A stretch of DNA of 64,000 bases, taken from contig NZ_CP123961.1 of NCBI RefSeq assembly GCF_036327415.1, positions 496,001 to 560,000 of the forward strand, written 5' to 3'. How positions within the stretch are numbered: position 1 is the stretch's first letter; every line of letters begins with the position of its first letter. The notes beneath the pieces were generated by a model. It did no database searches. It was not told the origin of the DNA and was given only the letters and a program-made list of their open reading frames with translations. The stretch comes from Bartonella grahamii subsp. shimonis. Lineage in GTDB: Bacteria > Pseudomonadota > Alphaproteobacteria > Rhizobiales > Rhizobiaceae. Positions 11,401 through 20,481 of the stretch are shown here, one piece after another. Both the position numbers and the translations under genes were made by a program.

Positions 11401-14061
11401 AAAATAAATGAACAAAGTTTTAAAACGCTTCTTGCATCAGCGCGCATCGTTCTTGATGCCCAAAATGGCTCTTTATCTGAACAGCTTAAACGGCTTGATA
11501 AGAGTGATTTTGATCTTACAATTCATAAAAATTATCATGAATTTCATGATCAATTAGATTTTCAAAAATATAACGAAGGAAGGCAAGTTACAACACAAAC
11601 TGAACAAAATTTTTTTGCTTTCATTGGTCTTATTAGCCAACAAAAACCATCCTCTTTTCCCATAAATGGAGAAGATCTAAAATATTGGAATGGTTACGGT
11701 GGTTTTAACCAGTATAACCATTATGTAATACGTCTTCATGGACGTACAACTACACCGCGCCCGTGGATTAATGTCATCGCTAATCACAAATTTGGTTTTC
11801 ATGTCTCTGCTGAAGGTGCAATTTTTACTTGGGTTAACAATAGCCGCGATTATAAATTAACTCCTTGGACAAATGATCCAACGTCTAACCGGCCAGGAGA
11901 AGCGCTTTATCTGGTTGATCGCCAGTCTTTAAAACGTTTTTCACCCGTTTCTGCTGTAGAGTGTGATGAAAATGTTGTCTATGAGGCTTGTCATGGTTTT
12001 GGATTTTCAACTTTTAAATCGACACATTCAGAAATTGCATTAGAACTGACTCATACACTCGATCCGGAAAAACCAGTTCGCTTTTCACGTCTTACCCTCA
12101 CAAACGAAGGGAAAAAACCACGCAGTTTACGCCTTTATAATTACGTTGAATGGGTTTTGGGAAATACCCGTACAAAATATGTCCCCTTCATTATTTCCTC
12201 TTATGAGGACAAAAGGGGAGTACATTTTATTCAAAATCCTTATCACATTGAAAAATTTCAACAAGTCACATTTTTATCGGCATCTGAAATGCCAACCAGC
12301 ACCACAACCGATCGTGCTGAATTTATTGGTGCAACGGGAACCGTAACACATCCAACTGCGATCCGTAAAGCCGGTGCTCTTTCGAATACCATTGAAGCAG
12401 GATGTGATCCTTGTTCAGCATTCGCCTATGATGTTGATCTTCAACCAGGGCAAACAAGAGAAATCATCTTCTATCTTGGCAGTGCTGAAAATAGACAAGA
12501 AGCTGAAAAATTACTCAATCAAGTACGTGCAAGTGATTTTGAAATTCTGCTCACAAAACAAAAACAGCAATGGAGTAATTTTGTTTCTCCTTTTCAAGTT
12601 AAAACACCGGATCCCTCTTTTGATATTATGGTCAATCATTGGCTCCCTTATCAGACCTATGCATGCCGTATCATGGCACGCGCAGGATTTTACCAAGCGA
12701 GTGGTGCATTTGGCTTCCGTGACCAGTTACAAGATAGCTTATCTTTATTATTGCTGGAACCACAACTGGCACGTGAACAACTGTTAAACGCCGCTGCGCA
12801 CCAATTTCTTGAAGGGGATGTGCAACATTGGTGGTTACCCGATACAAATGCTGGTATTCGCACATACATTTCTGATGATATCGTTTGGCTTGCATATGCA
12901 ACAGCTTTTTATGTCAATACCACTGGCGATGACGCCTTTCTTGATACGCTCATTCCTTTTATTGAAGGCGATGTTCTCAAAAGTGGGCAACAGGATGCTT
13001 ATTTTCAACCCACTCAATCCTCAAAGGTTGCAACAATTTATGAACATTGTGCTTTAGCTTTAGACCTTGCCATTGAACGTTGTGGACCCCATGGGCTCCC
13101 TCTTATTTTAGGTGGGGATTGGAATGATGGTATGAATTTAGTAGGTGTAGAAGGAAAAGGTGAAAGCACTTGGTTAGGATGGTTTCTTGGGAGCACGCTA
13201 CAAGCATTTATTCCTTTGGCCAAAAAACGTGGTGATAACAGCCATATGCAAATATGGAGTGCATACCTTGAACGCTTAACAAAATCCCTAGAAGAAAACG
13301 GTTGGGATGGTGCTTGGTATCGACGTGGTTATTTTGATGATGGAACACCTCTAGGCTCTAAAATCAATGATGAATGCCAAATTGATACCATTGCTCAATC
13401 TTGGGCTGTCATTTCTCAAATGGCATCGCCTGAACGTCAAAAGCAAGCAATGACATCAATGTTGGAACGTCTCTATGATAAAAAAGGCGGACTCGTTCGC
13501 CTTTTTTGGCCACCTTTTGATAAAAGTACACTCGAGCCCGGTTATATAAAAGGTTATCCTCCAGGAATCCGAGAAAATGGTGGTCAATATACGCATGGTG
13601 CTATTTGGAGTATTTTAGCATTGGCAAAAATGGGGCAAAACGATAAAGCTTATGCTTTATTTTCTATGATAAATCCCATTACTCATGGACAAGATCCTGA
13701 AACTTATCGTGTCGAACCTTATGTGATGGCCGCAGATATTTATTCTGTTGAACCACGATGTGGTCAAGGTGGTTGGACATGGTATACCGGCTCAGCCGGT
13801 TGGTTTTATAGTGCCGCAACACAAGCTATTCTTGGAATACAGCGTCAAGGAGATCTGTTGTTTTTACAGCCATATTTACCCTCTATTTGGCCAAAATATG
13901 AAGTAACAATGAAATTTTATGATGCTGTTTATATCATTAAAGTAAAATGGGGGCCTAAAAATATGCTCCATGTTAATGGCAAAGAATATGCCGAAGTTCA
14001 TACAGGGATAAAGCTAAAAAAAACAGGTCAGCATGAAATTATACGTATTGTCAAATTTTAA
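5482..14061 (+). CDS. ndvB: Cyclic beta-1,2-glucan synthase (NdvB/ChvB/Cgs type)
   Basis: A giant inner-membrane enzyme that makes cyclic beta-1,2-glucan from UDP-glucose by self-glucosylation, chain extension, length control and cyclisation, for use in the periplasm. At 2859 residues it matches Brucella and rhizobial Cgs. Membrane segments are visible near residues 405-475, 810-860 and 930-980. Between them lies the glycosyltransferase domain, with the DCD motif near residue 627, the GEGTFIGKG stretch near 712 and RWIRGDWQ near 776. The C-terminal third is a GH94-like phosphorylase domain that trims chains, with the acid residue in GGDWNDGMN near 2546. The frame is intact. In Brucella and Agrobacterium this gene is needed for host interaction. 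The ATG has a weak ribosome binding site. It stands as a single gene. Confidence 0.96.
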   Translation: MGHYDVHNIFHKGLFFSKREKKHFINTDFPLRAIYKIQEDLYNLGHDIASGKEILLPEYEGVEDFRKRLNENAKRILHAFHTSDFAARNDETIAPSAQWLIDNHYTIDKTIQKLRRNLPKSFIKQLPLSTHKAGIPRIFALTWLYIAHTDSSFSQETLTAMINGFQEVCALTIGELWALPSVMQMLLIENVRRLSVRIEKARHLRHLASQVADKISLVENKTNLHSLFTQYKPFTVDPTFSAHLFYRLRSASVDSTVALTWLEKQLESQGSSLEIATADEHTRQAADGVTMGNIICALKAIDDVDWTAWFETVSCVDSILRENSDFSEIDSHSRNIYRQVIEKVARFSPLSELEIAHKVVEMANSTSKDMPHHSCVGWYLVDDGRGIFEKACGYIPPFLIKWMRASCFSKLRVIAIPVSFLTLAFLLVIYVLLQISGMTQWMSFCFTVLALFPAIDAAFALFNTVVSWFVPSRQLIGYEYKEGIPKHARTMVVVPTLITSRDDIDEQVRNLEVHYLSNPKGAIHFALITDWVDAPLKETQDDLDLLHYAQKSIDKLNSRYHSDKLPLFFLLHRRRLYNTSEKCWMGWERKRGKLHELNRLLRGDKNTSFYPPNPHLPMDCRFVMTLDCDTRLTPESVAKLVGKLNHPLNHPIFDPQSGKVVKGYSILQPRIIPSLTTGKTTSIFQRAFSINRGIDPYVFAVSDTYQDLLGEGTFIGKGLYNIDAFEQALDGKIKENTILSHDLLEGGYARTALVSSIEVIEDYPIAYNIDVMRYHRWIRGDWQLLPYLFCPRQISSVTRWKMQDNLRRSLTPLMWLIAAFAGWTFLPLKSAIVWQIFLLFSSFISPILCVLKTLVSSNIDHSLRGHFQLIWNRTALTSADIFLKTTFFAYSAYFMTDAIVRTLYRMTISKRHLLEWKTSAATKSIPNSLRFYVFTMAPASLIGILTIAVALFSDSFASLIALPFGIAWFFSPFIAWIVSQPSTFQDSLDLSSKDEKKLRSIARRTWLYYATFVNAQNNYLPPDNFQEDPEPLVAQRTSPTNIGVYLLSIIAARDFGWIGFEETITRIECTLRSLTKMEKFRGHLYNWYETDTLRPLLPTYVSTVDSGNLAGHLVTLSSALSEWAEKPHLFFQSDREGLSDVLAILEETVKEIPEHQPNLRSLRQKIEENITRFHDSVFTFVEQENTIPSHIIDLSHAAHDIVHLVSELDHKIQTIESARALSWAKCLIDTCNAYHHDATAHCDTEKLRKKLNRLAIVARQIAFDMKFDFLEQPKRHLLSIGYRVQENKLDENCYDLLASEARLASFFAIAKGDIKLKHWFRLGRLLVPIGWKGALLSWSGSMFEYLMPSLVMHEPLGSLLDQTNRLIVRCQIQYAHKRELPWGISEAAFNARDHLMNYQYAHFGVPNLGLQRGLSRNAVIAPYASLLAAQYAPACAVANLKRLRDLGALGTYGYYDSVDFTPSRVKTGEKYAVVRNYYAHHHGMSILALNNVIFQGRMRDRFHRDPVIEATQFLLQERAPHLIPIIHTKAVNRMRNKSQAFDAAPLRIITNPLLKPRATLLLSNGFYFTMLTANGSGYSRWHDYAITRFIPDATEDQQGTLFFLRDTHSGRWWSVTSEPTRVIEEEAVSIFTDEKAEYTKMVDGIKSTLECLITSEGCGEGRRIQLMNTTNKDRLIEVTSYGELALATMDTDQAHPVFSRMFIETEIAEEGKTIFAQRRKRSPSDPEIYVTHFVSSTTDILQETEAETDRSLFIGRGRSIHRPAAFDQNARFSNSQGCVLDPIMSLRCRIKISAYGKAELIFWTFAAHTKEALYNHIKHYRQPDMFQKELSRAWTRSQVALYQSGTQPKEAIVYQKYATSLIYLDRIWRLSPEILAKTLGKQSDLWPMSISGDNPLCLLRLNNEGNISVLRELLKAHEYWRMRGLIVDLVILNEQAFSYIQNTQRALEWVCESYRHHAQEADERQHIFMLQRDKINEQSFKTLLASARIVLDAQNGSLSEQLKRLDKSDFDLTIHKNYHEFHDQLDFQKYNEGRQVTTQTEQNFFAFIGLISQQKPSSFPINGEDLKYWNGYGGFNQYNHYVIRLHGRTTTPRPWINVIANHKFGFHVSAEGAIFTWVNNSRDYKLTPWTNDPTSNRPGEALYLVDRQSLKRFSPVSAVECDENVVYEACHGFGFSTFKSTHSEIALELTHTLDPEKPVRFSRLTLTNEGKKPRSLRLYNYVEWVLGNTRTKYVPFIISSYEDKRGVHFIQNPYHIEKFQQVTFLSASEMPTSTTTDRAEFIGATGTVTHPTAIRKAGALSNTIEAGCDPCSAFAYDVDLQPGQTREIIFYLGSAENRQEAEKLLNQVRASDFEILLTKQKQQWSNFVSPFQVKTPDPSFDIMVNHWLPYQTYACRIMARAGFYQASGAFGFRDQLQDSLSLLLLEPQLAREQLLNAAAHQFLEGDVQHWWLPDTNAGIRTYISDDIVWLAYATAFYVNTTGDDAFLDTLIPFIEGDVLKSGQQDAYFQPTQSSKVATIYEHCALALDLAIERCGPHGLPLILGGDWNDGMNLVGVEGKGESTWLGWFLGSTLQAFIPLAKKRGDNSHMQIWSAYLERLTKSLEENGWDGAWYRRGYFDDGTPLGSKINDECQIDTIAQSWAVISQMASPERQKQAMTSMLERLYDKKGGLVRLFWPPFDKSTLEPGYIKGYPPGIRENGGQYTHGAIWSILALAKMGQNDKAYALFSMINPITHGQDPETYRVEPYVMAADIYSVEPRCGQGGWTWYTGSAGWFYSAATQAILGIQRQGDLLFLQPYLPSIWPKYEVTMKFYDAVYIIKVKWGPKNMLHVNGKEYAEVHTGIKLKKTGQHEIIRIVKF

Positions 14062-14198
14062 AGATGAAAGATGAAAAAAGAGAGCAGAATTTTTTATTCT
14101 TGCCCAAAACGGTAAAGTTGTTATAGTCCTTGCACCGCCTATATTGTCCGTGTTGGTGCATAATATTTTAGATTTTATGAAACTGAAAGAAAAAGGTT

Positions 14199-15503
14199 AT
14201 GAATCATCCGGATATTGCTCGACGTGTTTACAATCATACCTGGAAACTTGATCCCATTATTCGTTCACTTCTCGATACGGATTTCTATAAGCTTCTTATG
14301 GTACAGATGATTTGGGGGTTGTATCCTAATGTTAATGTTACTTTTTCCCTCATAAATCGCTCTAAAACAATACGTCTTGCCGATGATATTGATGAGAGTG
14401 AATTACGTGCTCAACTTGACCATGCTCTTAGTTTGCGCTTTACAAAAAAAGAAATGATCTGGCTTGCTGGTAATACATTTTATGGACGCAAACAAATTTT
14501 TGAACCGGATTTTCTTCAGTGGCTTGAGAATTTTCAACTTCCAGAATATGAACTAACCTGTAAAGATGGCCAGTATATTCTTCATTTTTATGGTTCGTGG
14601 GCTCATAGCTCTATGTGGGAAATTCCAGCCCTTGCTATCATCAGTGAATTACGTTCACGTGCAGCTCTCAAAAAACTAGATCGTTTTGCTCTTGATGTCC
14701 TTTATGCGCGTGCTAAAGCAAAAGTGTGGAATAAGGTTGAACGTCTCAAAAAATTGCCTGATATTAAAATATCTGACTTTGGGACAAGGCGTCGCCATTC
14801 TTTTTTATGGCAGCGCTGGTGTGTGGAAGCATTAAAAGAAGGCATTGGTAATTCTTTTACGGGAACTTCTAATGTCCTTCTTGCCATGGATACAGATTTA
14901 GAAGCTCTTGGGACCAATGCACATGAATTGCCCATGGTCATTGCTGCTCTTAGCAACAACGACGATGAATTACGCAGAGCTCCATATCAAGTCTTGCAAG
15001 ACTGGAATCGTTATTATGGTGGAAATCTTCTTATTGTTTTACCTGATACCTTTGGTACAGAAACATTTTTATGCAATGCTCCAGATTGGGTCGCTGATTG
15101 GACGGGTTTTAGACCTGATAGTGCACCTCCTATTGAAGGTGGTGAACGTATTATTCAATGGTGGAAAGAAAAAGGAAAAGATCCGCGCGAAAAACTCTTA
15201 ATTTTTTCTGATGCTCTTGATGTCAATACAATTGAAAAAACCTATAATCATTTCCATGGTAGAGTGCGCATGAGTTTTGGATGGGGCACGGATCTTACCA
15301 ATGACTTTACAGGTTGTGCACCTCAGGAAATCGAAACCCTTGATGCTCTTTCCCTTGTTTGTAAGGTGACCTATGCCAATGGTCGACCAGCCGTAAAACT
15401 TTCAGATAATCCTGAAAAAACGATTGGTGATTCAAAAGAGGTACAACGTTATCTCGATTTTTTTGGTAATAAAAAGCGAATTGCTAGACCCATAAAGATG
15501 TAG
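14199..15503 (+). CDS. pncB: Nicotinate phosphoribosyltransferase
   Basis: It converts nicotinate and PRPP to nicotinate mononucleotide, the entry step of the NAD salvage (Preiss-Handler) pathway. The 434-residue length matches proteobacterial PncB. Visible motifs are [20 protein letters not shown] near residue 25, the phosphate-binding FGTRRRHSF near residue 195, and [10 protein letters not shown] near 221. An AAAAAGG ribosome binding site lies just before the ATG. It is 137 bp after the glucan synthase with no clear terminator between them. No role in glucan synthesis is implied. Confidence 0.96.
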   Translation: MNHPDIARRVYNHTWKLDPIIRSLLDTDFYKLLMVQMIWGLYPNVNVTFSLINRSKTIRLADDIDESELRAQLDHALSLRFTKKEMIWLAGNTFYGRKQIFEPDFLQWLENFQLPEYELTCKDGQYILHFYGSWAHSSMWEIPALAIISELRSRAALKKLDRFALDVLYARAKAKVWNKVERLKKLPDIKISDFGTRRRHSFLWQRWCVEALKEGIGNSFTGTSNVLLAMDTDLEALGTNAHELPMVIAALSNNDDELRRAPYQVLQDWNRYYGGNLLIVLPDTFGTETFLCNAPDWVADWTGFRPDSAPPIEGGERIIQWWKEKGKDPREKLLIFSDALDVNTIEKTYNHFHGRVRMSFGWGTDLTNDFTGCAPQEIETLDALSLVCKVTYANGRPAVKLSDNPEKTIGDSKEVQRYLDFFGNKKRIARPIKM

Positions 15504-15834
15504 TTTCAGGTTCTTTAAAATAAGTATATTGACTCATCATATTGTTTATAAGATTGATTTTTGTTCTACTCTAAGGATGAGGATTCTGAACCTTTGCTGA
15601 TCTGTAAATAGTTCGGCTGTTTTTTTAAGCAGATTCTACTTGGCCTACCATGCATACGCTTCACTTACATAAGGATCGACAGATAAGACTTAAAAATATT
15701 TATTACGCATTAAAAAAATACTTAACGTGCTAGGGAAGTTTAGCCAAGGAGGCTTCCTTATTATATCATTGTCATAAATAACGGTGTTATACGGCATAAC
15801 AAGATACTATCATTTTTCATGTTGAATGAGTGCG

Positions 15835-16490
15835 CACGAATATCATAAACTTTTCTCATTTCAACCCTATTAAATCAAGCATACTCATCTCCTTGCATGT
15901 ATGAAGGTTTTTAAGTTTTAAAGGTTATTGTTGTAGTTTGACAGTAGGTTTTGTACTAAGTGGGAAGAGGTGGGATTAAGTAGGAATACGTGGTAATTTG
16001 TTGTTTTTATGTACAGTTTTTACCATTAAATGCGCGTTCTGTTAAAATAGATTTTGGCACCTAAAATTGCAAAAATTACTGAAAATCAGAAAAAAGTGCG
16101 TTTTCATAGTAAAAATGAGAAAAGGCTTTGAAAACCTTTTGAGAACACCTTTAAAACTCTTTGAAAAAAATAAATAGGTACAAAACCTAGTATCAAAGTA
16201 TAAAAAACCAGATGACAAGCTACAATTGCAACATTAGGCCTTGGTAAGGCAACATTGGAGGATGACAAATAGCATGGTGGCTATTGGTGTGCATTTTGCA
16301 AGGCAAGGATAATGGTGCTCAAATAGATTTTATACACTTTACAGGAGATTTTACTTTATACCATGTATGGTCTTCTATCATGAAATGAGTAAAACGTTGA
16401 GAAATGTTTCATTAAAATAAATGTGTAGATAACATGATTTGGGAGACCTTTTGTTTTACGTGAGGGGCATGACCTCATTAAAAACAGAGA
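15835..16490 (+). repeat. Degenerate dispersed repeat, copy B
   Basis: CGAATATCATAA followed by TTTCTCATTTCAA near 15837-15867 matches the gap at about 27797-27830. GGCAACATTGGAGGATGAC near 16248 matches about 90-110 and 27955. A block ending GAGGGGCATGACCTCATTAA near 16460-16482 matches GAGGGGAGTAACTCCATTGA near 28176-28195. The blocks keep the same order and spacing, so the copies descend from one ancestral sequence, now non-coding. Confidence 0.55.
16120..16240 (+). repeat. About 110 bp repeat, copy 1
   Basis: A block with GAGAACACCTTTAAAA, CTTTGAAAAAAATAAAT and TACAAAACCTAGT in this order also occurs at 43915-44035, with about 80% identity by eye. Neither copy encodes a recognisable protein. 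Confidence 0.7.
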
Positions 16491-17089
16491 ATGCAATAAT
16501 ATTTTTATTTCGAATAAGTTTTATACAAAGACAGAGAATTTACTTATTCGCATATTATAATAAGAATGCGTGTATGCATAAAACCATTTGAAAAACTCTG
16601 TTGTTTCTTATGAATTATTCTTAAGCTAAGAACAGATGTAACATTAAAAATTGATATAATAGACCGGCTTCTTAATTGTATAAGTATAAAAATGATAGTG
16701 TTTAGTAAGCTTTGTATTATATCCTCATTAAAAAATATGAAAACAAACGAAATGTTTTTTAGAAAGAAATAGCTATCATATCAATGATTTCTCAATGATG
16801 TATATATATAGAGATTCATACAAATATACCTTACAAAAATAATGACTTTTTTCCATGAATGTGATTTATCATTGTTTACCAAATGAGAACATTTTAAGTG
16901 TTTGTAAACAGTCTTCTTTGTTCATAAAAATTATTTCACAAACATATTATTAATTAATTGCCTTCAAAAAGCTTGCTATTTCATATGCATTTTGAATATA
17001 GAGAGCTTATACTCACAACTTAAAAGTCCTCATAGTTTTTACAAATAAGTCGAAGCTAAAAAGAGTGTCGCATATAGCCTTTTCTATCA

Positions 17090-17476
17090 TTATGAAGATG
17101 GACGTGTTACAATATAAATAGCAATCAGCAATAATATAACCGCAACAAGTAAGGAAATCCATAAAGGGGGGTGTACCATTACGAAAAAGGATAAAAATCC
17201 TCCTATCATACTCACCACTGCAAAAACTTTAATGAATGGAGAGATTGCTTTTTTTTCTTCCCATCGCTTAATAGGGGGGCCAAAAATACGATGATTATTC
17301 AACCATTGATGAAAACGTGGAGAAGAACGTGTAAAACACCATGAGGCAACCAACAAAAAAGGCACAGTTGGCATAATAGGCAATACGACACCGATAATAC
17401 CTAATATAACCATCGCCCATCCTGCTATATAATAGCAGATACGCAAAGGGTGAGATATCTTCAAACCTTTTTTCAT
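17090..17476 (-). CDS. DUF454 (YbaN-like) inner-membrane protein
   Basis: A 128-residue protein with hydrophobic segments at about residues 15-45 and 85-125. It shows the family hallmark of a long early membrane stretch, GVVLPIMPTVPFLLVASWCF, followed by the polar block SSPRFHQWLNNHRIFGPPIKRWEE (given here only as a label for residues 51-74). PF04304 members sit next to varied genes and have no defined function. It lies 3' of the yfe operon terminator on the same strand and is probably transcribed on its own. Confidence 0.88.
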   Translation of the reverse strand: MKKGLKISHPLRICYYIAGWAMVILGIIGVVLPIMPTVPFLLVASWCFTRSSPRFHQWLNNHRIFGPPIKRWEEKKAISPFIKVFAVVSMIGGFLSFFVMVHPPLWISLLVAVILLLIAIYIVTRPSS

Positions 17477-17885
17477 TCTCTCGTACTATTTTCCTCTACG
17501 CAAAATCTTATACAAAACATTGTATCTGTTTTTTCTGTTTACATGTTTGAGTGCACAATAACGCTCTACCCCTTCATGCGTAAGCGTCTTTGCTGTTATA
17601 AGTTCCTCGAAAATACCGAATAGCTTACGCAATATGATAATCAGTTTAAATGATTTCAAGAAAAAAGAAGAGATTTTAAAAAACAAAAAAATAAAAAGGC
17701 TGCAGAATAAATCAATGCAGCCTCTTAATTAAGAATGCAGCGTTGGGGGGGGGGGAGAAGATATACTGCATTCACCTGCTAGACATTAGGAGGAAAAATA
17801 ACCTAGCACTTCAAACTCTAATTAAAATAAACATGAGAAACAATATATAAAAATGCATGGCTGATATGCATGAATTCTAATACCT
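17477..17885. other. Gap between yfe operon and DUF454 gene
   Basis: The stretch holds the yfe terminator (17691-17722) and an 11-base G run at 17745-17755. It also holds a 66-codon open frame on the minus strand (17486-17686) that I do not accept as a gene. No other feature is visible. Confidence 0.6.
17691..17722 (-). terminator. Rho-independent terminator of the yfe operon
   Basis: Read on the minus strand, GGCTGCA (17716-17722) pairs with TGCAGCC (17698-17704) over an 11-base loop, and the stem is followed by TTTTT. It lies 164 bases after the yfeD stop. Confidence 0.88.
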
Positions 17886-18791
17886 TCAAACTTCTTGAGC
17901 TGTGTTTCGACGAAAGAAAATCATCATTAAAATAGCCATAAAAATCAACGTCAAGATCAACACAATTGTGGAAGCAGAATCAGAGCCGAGAAATAAGCTG
18001 AGATAAATCCCTAAAAAACCAGAAAAAGCTGCAACAAGTATCGCGATTATTAACATAAAAGAAAACCGCTTTGTAACAAGATAGGCAATTGCTCCTGGTG
18101 CTATCAGTAAAGAAATAACGAGCACGATACCTACAGCTTTCAAAGCCGCAACAATTGTAAGAGAAATCATCGTTAGAAGGGTGTAGTGGAGTAGAGATAT
18201 TGGTAACCCCATTGCATGTCCTTGAACTGTATCAAAAATATACAGCATAAAGTCGCGCCATTTTGCTGCTAAAATAAAAGTGACAACAGCAGAAATGATC
18301 GCCGTCTGCGTGATGTCAAGCCAATTAACACCCAAGAGATTACCAAATAGAATATGATTCAAATCTAAGCTACTATAAATAGACGTGGCTAAAACAAGTC
18401 CCAAACCAAACATCGAAGAAAAGACTACCCCCATCACCGTGTCCTGCTTGATACGGCTATTGCTCCCTAAAAAACCCGTTAATAGTGCACACACCATTCC
18501 TGCAACAAAAGCACCGCAAGTAATCAAAGTCATTGTAATATTCTCTGGACGCATATGCTGAAACCAAGCAAATGGCAAAGAAGTTAAAAATGCGATTACC
18601 CATGGTGTTGTCATATAACCAACAACAACACCTGGAAAAACTGCATGAGAAATGGCATCGCCTAACAGTGCCCATCCTTTCAAAATGAGAAAACAGGAAA
18701 GCATCGCCATGGGAATAGAAAGAATCATGACAATAAGCATACCTTTAAGCATAAAAGAAAACTGAAACGGAAGCAGTAATTGATCAATCAT
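17886..18791 (-). CDS. yfeD: Manganese/iron ABC transporter, permease subunit (YfeD/SitD)
   Basis: One of two membrane subunits of a chelated Mn/Fe importer of the ABC-3 (ZnuB/SitC) family. The 301 residues form about eight hydrophobic segments. The coupling region LLGDAISHAVFPGVVVGY near residues 41-58 contacts the ATPase. The start overlaps the yfeC stop by four bases. It is the last gene of the four-gene operon and is followed by a clear terminator. Whether the main substrate is Mn or Fe cannot be read from this subunit. Confidence 0.93.
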   Translation of the reverse strand: MIDQLLLPFQFSFMLKGMLIVMILSIPMAMLSCFLILKGWALLGDAISHAVFPGVVVGYMTTPWVIAFLTSLPFAWFQHMRPENITMTLITCGAFVAGMVCALLTGFLGSNSRIKQDTVMGVVFSSMFGLGLVLATSIYSSLDLNHILFGNLLGVNWLDITQTAIISAVVTFILAAKWRDFMLYIFDTVQGHAMGLPISLLHYTLLTMISLTIVAALKAVGIVLVISLLIAPGAIAYLVTKRFSFMLIIAILVAAFSGFLGIYLSLFLGSDSASTIVLILTLIFMAILMMIFFRRNTAQEV

Positions 18792-19654
18792 GATAATATT
18801 ACATCCTTTTTTGCTGCATTTATGCGTAAGCGCGCAGCAATATACCCATGTTTAGGAGCAAAAATAAAAGCCAAAACAAATAAAGATGCTTGAAAAAGCA
18901 CAACAACCCCCCCCGTTTGTGCATTCAAAAAATAACTCACATAAACACCCAAGACACTCGTGAATGTTCCAATTACAACTGCAATAACCAAGATGTTCAC
19001 GAAACGATCACTTAAAAGATAGGCTGTTGCCCCAGGTGTCACAACAAGACAAATGACCAAGAACGCTCCAACAGTTTGCATAGCAGCAACAGTACAAGCG
19101 GCAAGCAATGTGAAAAAGAGAATTTTTAAAAACTTTACGTTTAATCCAATGGCATGCGCATGCGTTTCATCAAATAACGAAACAAGAAGATCTTTCCATT
19201 TCAAAAGCAATATAAGCAAAGAAAAAAAGCCGATAAAAGCCAATTGTAGAATATCTGTTGAACTAACTGCTAAAATATTTCCCAAAACAATCGTATCAAT
19301 ATTAACAGCCATTGGTTTTAATGATTTGAGAAACAATCCAAAGGCAAAAAAGGAAGAAAAAATGAGCCCAATAATAGTATCTTCTTTAAGCTTTGTCCGG
19401 TGGTTAAAAAAGAGCATTGCTGCTGCTGCAAGACCACCAGAAAAAAAAGCGCCGAGTGAAAAAGGTAACCCTAAAAGGTAAGCTCCTGCTACACCAGGAA
19501 CAATCGAATGGGAAAGAGCATCACCAATCAATGACCAACCTTTTAACATCAAAAAAGCCGAAAGAAAGGCACAAACACACCCAACTAACCCAGAAACCCA
19601 CATTGCATTCACCATATATTGATAGCTCAGTGGTTCAAGCAACCAAGAAATCAT
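18788..19654 (-). CDS. yfeC: Manganese/iron ABC transporter, permease subunit (YfeC/SitC)
   Basis: The second permease of the importer, with 288 residues and multiple hydrophobic helices. The [20 protein letters not shown] block near residues 41-60 is the equivalent of the coupling helix in YfeD, and the two proteins are clear paralogues. It overlaps yfeB upstream and yfeD downstream by four bases each, so the operon is translated in a coupled way. Typical ABC-3 family length. Confidence 0.93.
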   Translation of the reverse strand: MISWLLEPLSYQYMVNAMWVSGLVGCVCAFLSAFLMLKGWSLIGDALSHSIVPGVAGAYLLGLPFSLGAFFSGGLAAAAMLFFNHRTKLKEDTIIGLIFSSFFAFGLFLKSLKPMAVNIDTIVLGNILAVSSTDILQLAFIGFFSLLILLLKWKDLLVSLFDETHAHAIGLNVKFLKILFFTLLAACTVAAMQTVGAFLVICLVVTPGATAYLLSDRFVNILVIAVVIGTFTSVLGVYVSYFLNAQTGGVVVLFQASLFVLAFIFAPKHGYIAARLRINAAKKDVILS

Positions 19655-20481
19655 GCAACGTGCTCCACTTTTTCAATATCTTCACAAACTGCAGATTGCT
19701 TTCTTCTCATGAAAACATCATTTTTTTTTGTGCTTTGAAGATCAAAAATATGGTGGTGCAAAGACCCTCCAAAAGTTTTCTCCAGATTTTCCTTTGTAAA
19801 GATTTTTTCTGTTAACCCAGAAGCTAAAACGGTTCCTTTTATTAAAACTGTATGATCACAAAATTCGCGAACAGACCCCAAATTGTGAGTTGAAACCAAG
19901 ATCACTGCTCCTTCGTTACGAAGATCTTGTAACAAAGCAATGATTTTATCTTCTGTTGTAACGTCAACCCCTGTAAACGGTTCATCTAATAAAATAGCTT
20001 TTGCTTTCTGTGCAAGAGCGCGCGCTAGGAAAACACGCTTTTTCTGTCCACCAGAAAGTTCTCCAATCTGGCGCTTGGCAAAAGCCAACATATCAACGCG
20101 TTCTAAGGCAATACGAACGGCTTCATAATCTTGTGTACGGGCATAGCGAAAGAAATTCATGTGACCATACCGCCCCATCAATACAACATCTTCAACCAAG
20201 ACAGGAAAATTCCAATCAACATCTTCACTTTGAGGAACATAAGCAATGAGGTTTTTTTTCAAAGCTATATCAACGGGCAAATCAAACATGCGAATTTTCC
20301 CCTTTGAGGGGCGTACAAACCCCATAATCGCTTTAAATAACGTTGACTTACCGGATCCATTAACACCAACTAATGCCGTAATAGAACCCTTTGGACTTTC
20401 AAAATTCACTTCGCGTAAAGCTGTATGTCCATTACGATAAGTTACCGTTACTCCTTGGGCAAATATTCCACATTCCGTCAT
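19651..20481 (-). CDS. yfeB: Manganese/iron ABC transporter, ATP-binding subunit (YfeB/SitB)
   Basis: The ATPase that powers the importer. It has 276 residues, with Walker [10 protein letters not shown] near residue 38, the ABC signature LSGGQKKR near residue 143, Walker B AILLDEP near residue 163 and the switch histidine in STHNLG. The extra 40 residues after the core domain are basic and of unknown use. It overlaps yfeA and yfeC by four bases. Confidence 0.95.
   Translation of the reverse strand: MTECGIFAQGVTVTYRNGHTALREVNFESPKGSITALVGVNGSGKSTLFKAIMGFVRPSKGKIRMFDLPVDIALKKNLIAYVPQSEDVDWNFPVLVEDVVLMGRYGHMNFFRYARTQDYEAVRIALERVDMLAFAKRQIGELSGGQKKRVFLARALAQKAKAILLDEPFTGVDVTTEDKIIALLQDLRNEGAVILVSTHNLGSVREFCDHTVLIKGTVLASGLTEKIFTKENLEKTFGGSLHHHIFDLQSTKKNDVFMRRKQSAVCEDIEKVEHVA

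Larger units (their letters stand above)
15504..17089. other. Long non-coding stretch with decayed repeats
   Basis: About 1.6 kb of AT-rich sequence with stops in every frame. Two parts can be recognised by comparison within the window. About 15835-15890 and 16240-16490 resemble the gap after the DUF1150 gene. About 16120-16240 resembles 43915-44035. The remainder, 15504-15830 and 16500-17089, shows nothing I can name. Confidence 0.6.

Noticed and set aside
17486-17686. 66-codon minus-strand frame between the yfe terminator and the DUF454 gene
   Set aside because: Low-complexity start, no family resemblance and no convincing ribosome binding site. It begins just after the terminator.
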